The notes below the pieces were generated by a model, which worked only from the letters and a program-made list of their open reading frames with translations, was not told the origin of the DNA and ran no database searches. Shown piece after piece: positions 5,974 through 8,012 of a DNA stretch of 8,012 bases. The DNA is from Bacteroidales bacterium (GTDB lineage: Bacteria; Bacteroidota; Bacteroidia; Bacteroidales; UBA932). Every line of letters starts with the position of its first letter. Within the stretch, counting starts at the first letter, position 1. The translations under genes were made by a program, and so were the position numbers. The stretch is taken from positions 1-8,012 of the forward strand of contig JALNXR010000087.1 in the NCBI GenBank assembly GCA_023230265.1, written 5' to 3'.

Positions 5974-7106
5974 TTATTTCTTTTCATACTTATTCAGAGC
6001 ATCCTGGAGTTTTTCGATTTGTTCTGCAGGAGCCTTTTGATCTTTAGCCATCGCTATCGCATTCTTTATAGACTCGGCAGCTTTCGCAAGATCTCCGGCC
6101 TTTTCATATGTCGATGCCAGATTCTCGTATGCAGAAACGCTTTTACCTCCGCGGCCTGGAAGCGTTGCGAACTCATTAAGCAATAAGCGCTCCTGTACTT
6201 TTGCAATGGCAATGTAATCGCGCTTAGAAAGATCGCTCCGCTCTAATGTCAAACCAGCAGCGTCGCCCAGGTTAAGATAACGGCATAGTGGATTGGCGGC
6301 CATCTCTTCAAGCAGATCAGGAATTTTATCGTTGTCAAGTACCGACAATGCCATAAACTTAAAGAATGCAACGGCATCTTTCCGATCGGGAAATTGATTT
6401 TCAAAGGCTTCTGAAGCAGTCAATATCGTTTCCCATATTTTCTTATCCTGACCTTCTTTATACATTCCTCCCTGTTCCTGAAATGCCTTAAACATCATAT
6501 CTTCTATCGCGTCTTTCTTTTGCATAACAGCAGCAGCTTTTTCAATATCCCATGTTTTTGCCAGTACCTGTCCGATAACCCAGTCCAGATGATCAAGATT
6601 TACATCAATCCACGCTATTTTCCCTTCCTGGTTGATCACGAATGTAGTTGGAAAGCCTTGCCTGCGCAGGGGATTGATCCATCCGTTATACATTGTTTTA
6701 TCCGGCCCGTCAACTGCAACATCAAATGCCAGCTTCTGGCCCTGTGGAGTCTTAAGAAATTCAGCTACAACTGTAACAGGGTCTTTTCCTTTGTTTCCTC
6801 CGGCTTCCTCGTAACTGTCAACAGAGATAAAACGGACCCGGTCTTTATATTTTTCAGCCACAGCGCTTATATGTGGAAATGAGGCAATACATCCTCCGCA
6901 CCATGTTGCCCAAAAGTCGATTACATACACTTTACCTTTTTCAAATTGAGTTAAAGGTTCACCTCTTATCCAGGCCTTGGGTTTAATATAGGGAGCAGGA
7001 TCTCCTATTTTAAGAGTTGAGAATTATTTAACTTAGCCATTCCTAAAAATGAGGTCATTACAAGGACTAATGTTAACCCGAAACGGCTAAATGTTAATCT
7101 GTTCAT
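5974..7106 (-). CDS. Exported TlpA-type thioredoxin protein with TPR-like tail, 5' end frameshifted
   Basis: The main open frame gives a thioredoxin fold with FWATWCGGC (CxxC, 28-41 nt after the GTG at 6930), cis-Pro in GFPTTFVI, then a helical region ending in a TPR-like unit (AYENLASTYEKAGDLAKAAE). This frame is open only to 7023, just after an in-frame TAA. The only start in it, the GTG at 6930, would remove the first strand and the export signal. In another frame an ATG at 7106 starts a 33-codon signal peptide (MNRLTFSRFGLTLVLVM...) that ends at TAG 7007-7005. Adding one A to the four-A run at 7008-7011 joins both frames as LLKIGDPAPYIKPKAW, the normal entry into a TlpA/AhpC-type domain, giving about 377 residues. 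Family role: thiol-disulfide exchange in the periplasm. It is the second of two tandem paralogs, 42 bp after the first. It is a frameshift mutant, a sequence error or, less likely, a recoded gene. Confidence 0.8.
7005..7023 (-). other. Frameshift site in the thioredoxin-TPR gene
   Basis: Minus-strand codons CTC TTA AAA TAG end the signal-peptide frame, while ACT CTT AAA ATA GGA GAT carries on into the thioredoxin domain one base back (-1). A run of five instead of four A at 7008-7011 would restore a single frame. The heptamer C TTA AAA only partly fits a -1 slippery site (X XXY YYZ), and the nearest hairpin (GGAG/CTCC, 7005-6992) starts too close and is too short to be a normal stimulator. 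Confidence 0.75.
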
Positions 7107-7148
7107 TTATTTATATTCTTAAATTTTCTTGTCTGTAAACAGGTACAT

Positions 7149-8012
7149 CTACTTTAATTTTGTTTTATACCCGGCAAGAACCTCTTCGTATTCCTTAATT
7201 GTGTCTTCTGTAATAAAACCCGGATACTTGTTTTCCTTCAGTCCCTGCTTTGCAGCAGCTACGGCCTTCTCCTGTGCTTCAACCGCACCCTTGAAGTCTC
7301 CCATATTAACATAGGCAACAGCTATTTCACTATACATGGCAAAACCGGGTTGAGGATTGTCAATAAGTTCTGTCAATAGTTTTACCGCATACAGATACGA
7401 CTCTTTAGACAACCCTTCTTTCCTTGCAATTACTGCACCTACCGAACCTTTGAATCCGGGATTTGTTTCCTGCCATTCCCTGACAAAAGACATCGCTTCT
7501 TTTTCTTCAAAATGGTCGATTAATGTCTGGAATTTAAAGAAATTCAAGGGCGCTGCCCAGGATGGAATTTCCACAATCCCTGAATCAACAATGGCGATTG
7601 CTCTGTTGTACTGTCCCTCTTTTACAGCTTCTTCCATAGCCGCATAAATCTTTCCAAATGCTGCTTCCGGACCTTTAAGCTTTTCCTCTCCGGCTTTTAT
7701 TCTTTTTTGCCTTTCTGCAGCAACATCGTACTTATCATCCATGACCACCTGTATAATAGAATCGAGTGCAATGGGGTGCCCGATCCACAGGATTGTACTG
7801 TCTTTGATCATAAAGCTGCAGGGGATACCATCCTGGCCTGCTGCTTTCATCCAGTTATTCCCCATGAACTCTTCGTTATTATCTGTAATAACATTATAAG
7901 CCATGTTATCGCCCATGTTTTCCACAAAACGGGTTATCTTGGGCAGGTAGGCATCAGGTGTTTGTTTATTGGAGTCATGTCCTCCTTCCCATATATTCAC
8001 GCCGATCACAGT
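7149..8012 (-). CDS. Thioredoxin-fold protein with TPR-like C-terminal tail (partial, N-terminus off the window)
   Basis: At least 287 codons are visible. The frame is open through the window edge (Thr-Val-Ile-Gly-Val-Asn-Ile-Trp), so the GTG at 8009 is not the true start; the signal peptide and CxxC segment should lie to the right. TVIGVNIWEGG is the strand after the active-site helix in TlpA-like proteins. DGIPCSFMIKD (about 60-70) is the cis-Pro loop, and ILWIGHP follows. The C-terminal half is helical with one clear TPR-like unit (MYSEIAVAYVNMGDFKGAVEAQEKAV). The helical tail matches that of the next gene in layout: a shared FFKF and aligned AY...GD..A.E...A.A.AK. The two are therefore tandem paralogs and probably one transcription unit (42-bp gap). 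Likely role: thiol-disulfide exchange in the periplasm; whether it keeps a CxxC cannot be seen. Confidence 0.85.
   Translation of the reverse strand, partial: TVIGVNIWEGGHDSNKQTPDAYLPKITRFVENMGDNMAYNVITDNNEEFMGNNWMKAAGQDGIPCSFMIKDSTILWIGHPIALDSIIQVVMDDKYDVAAERQKRIKAGEEKLKGPEAAFGKIYAAMEEAVKEGQYNRAIAIVDSGIVEIPSWAAPLNFFKFQTLIDHFEEKEAMSFVREWQETNPGFKGSVGAVIARKEGLSKESYLYAVKLLTELIDNPQPGFAMYSEIAVAYVNMGDFKGAVEAQEKAVAAAKQGLKENKYPGFITEDTIKEYEEVLAGYKTKLK

Noticed and set aside
6520..6882. Plus-strand open frame of 120 codons
   Set aside because: It is antisense to the thioredoxin domain, whose CxxC and cis-Pro motifs fix the true coding strand.
6992..7011. Programmed -1 frameshift signal
   Set aside because: C TTA AAA is only a partial slippery heptamer, the following GGAG/CTCC hairpin is 4 bp and too close, and TlpA genes are not known to be recoded; a homopolymer indel explains it more simply.

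Overview
The window looks like a piece of a Bacteroidota chromosome (a Bacteroidales- or Marinilabiliales-like organism is my inference). The signs are AT-rich DNA, start codons without clear Shine-Dalgarno sequences, a TAnnTTTG-type -7 promoter box, exported proteins whose signal peptides end in Ala-Gln or Ser-Gln, outer-membrane beta-barrels, a membrane-anchored AraC regulator, and TlpA-type thioredoxin proteins with helical repeat tails. Every supported gene lies on the minus strand, so the window reads from right to left.

Right end (8012 to 5921): two tandem paralogous genes for exported thioredoxin-fold proteins with C-terminal TPR-like helices. The first (7149-8012) is cut by the window edge. 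The second (5974-7106) has its signal peptide and its WCGGC thioredoxin domain in different frames, because one base is missing in an A run. A strong intrinsic terminator (5921-5950) closes this unit.

Middle (5767 to 3322): a tight three-gene unit with gaps of 14 and 5 bp. It encodes a TIP30/HTATIP2-like NAD(P)-binding Rossmann protein, an unrecognised six-helix membrane protein and a secreted S9-type serine hydrolase. The 206-bp gap before it holds the terminator, a 14-bp inverted repeat and a weak -7-like box.

Left part (3245 to 1): a small outer-membrane beta-barrel protein preceded by a good -7 box, then, 14 bp later, a 7-TM membrane-bound AraC-family regulator. A 115-bp gap with two A/T-rich palindromes follows, then a large outer-membrane porin-like protein. 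At the very left edge are the first 20 codons of what is probably another membrane or exported protein.

Taken together, the window carries envelope functions: periplasmic thiol-redox proteins, a secreted peptidase or esterase, two outer-membrane barrels and a regulator that could sense something in or near the membrane. I see no mobile element, CRISPR array, tRNA or rRNA. I did not find a convincing new multi-gene system. The most notable points are the frameshifted thioredoxin gene, the barrel/7TM-AraC/porin arrangement, and the unassigned membrane protein between an oxidoreductase and a secreted hydrolase.
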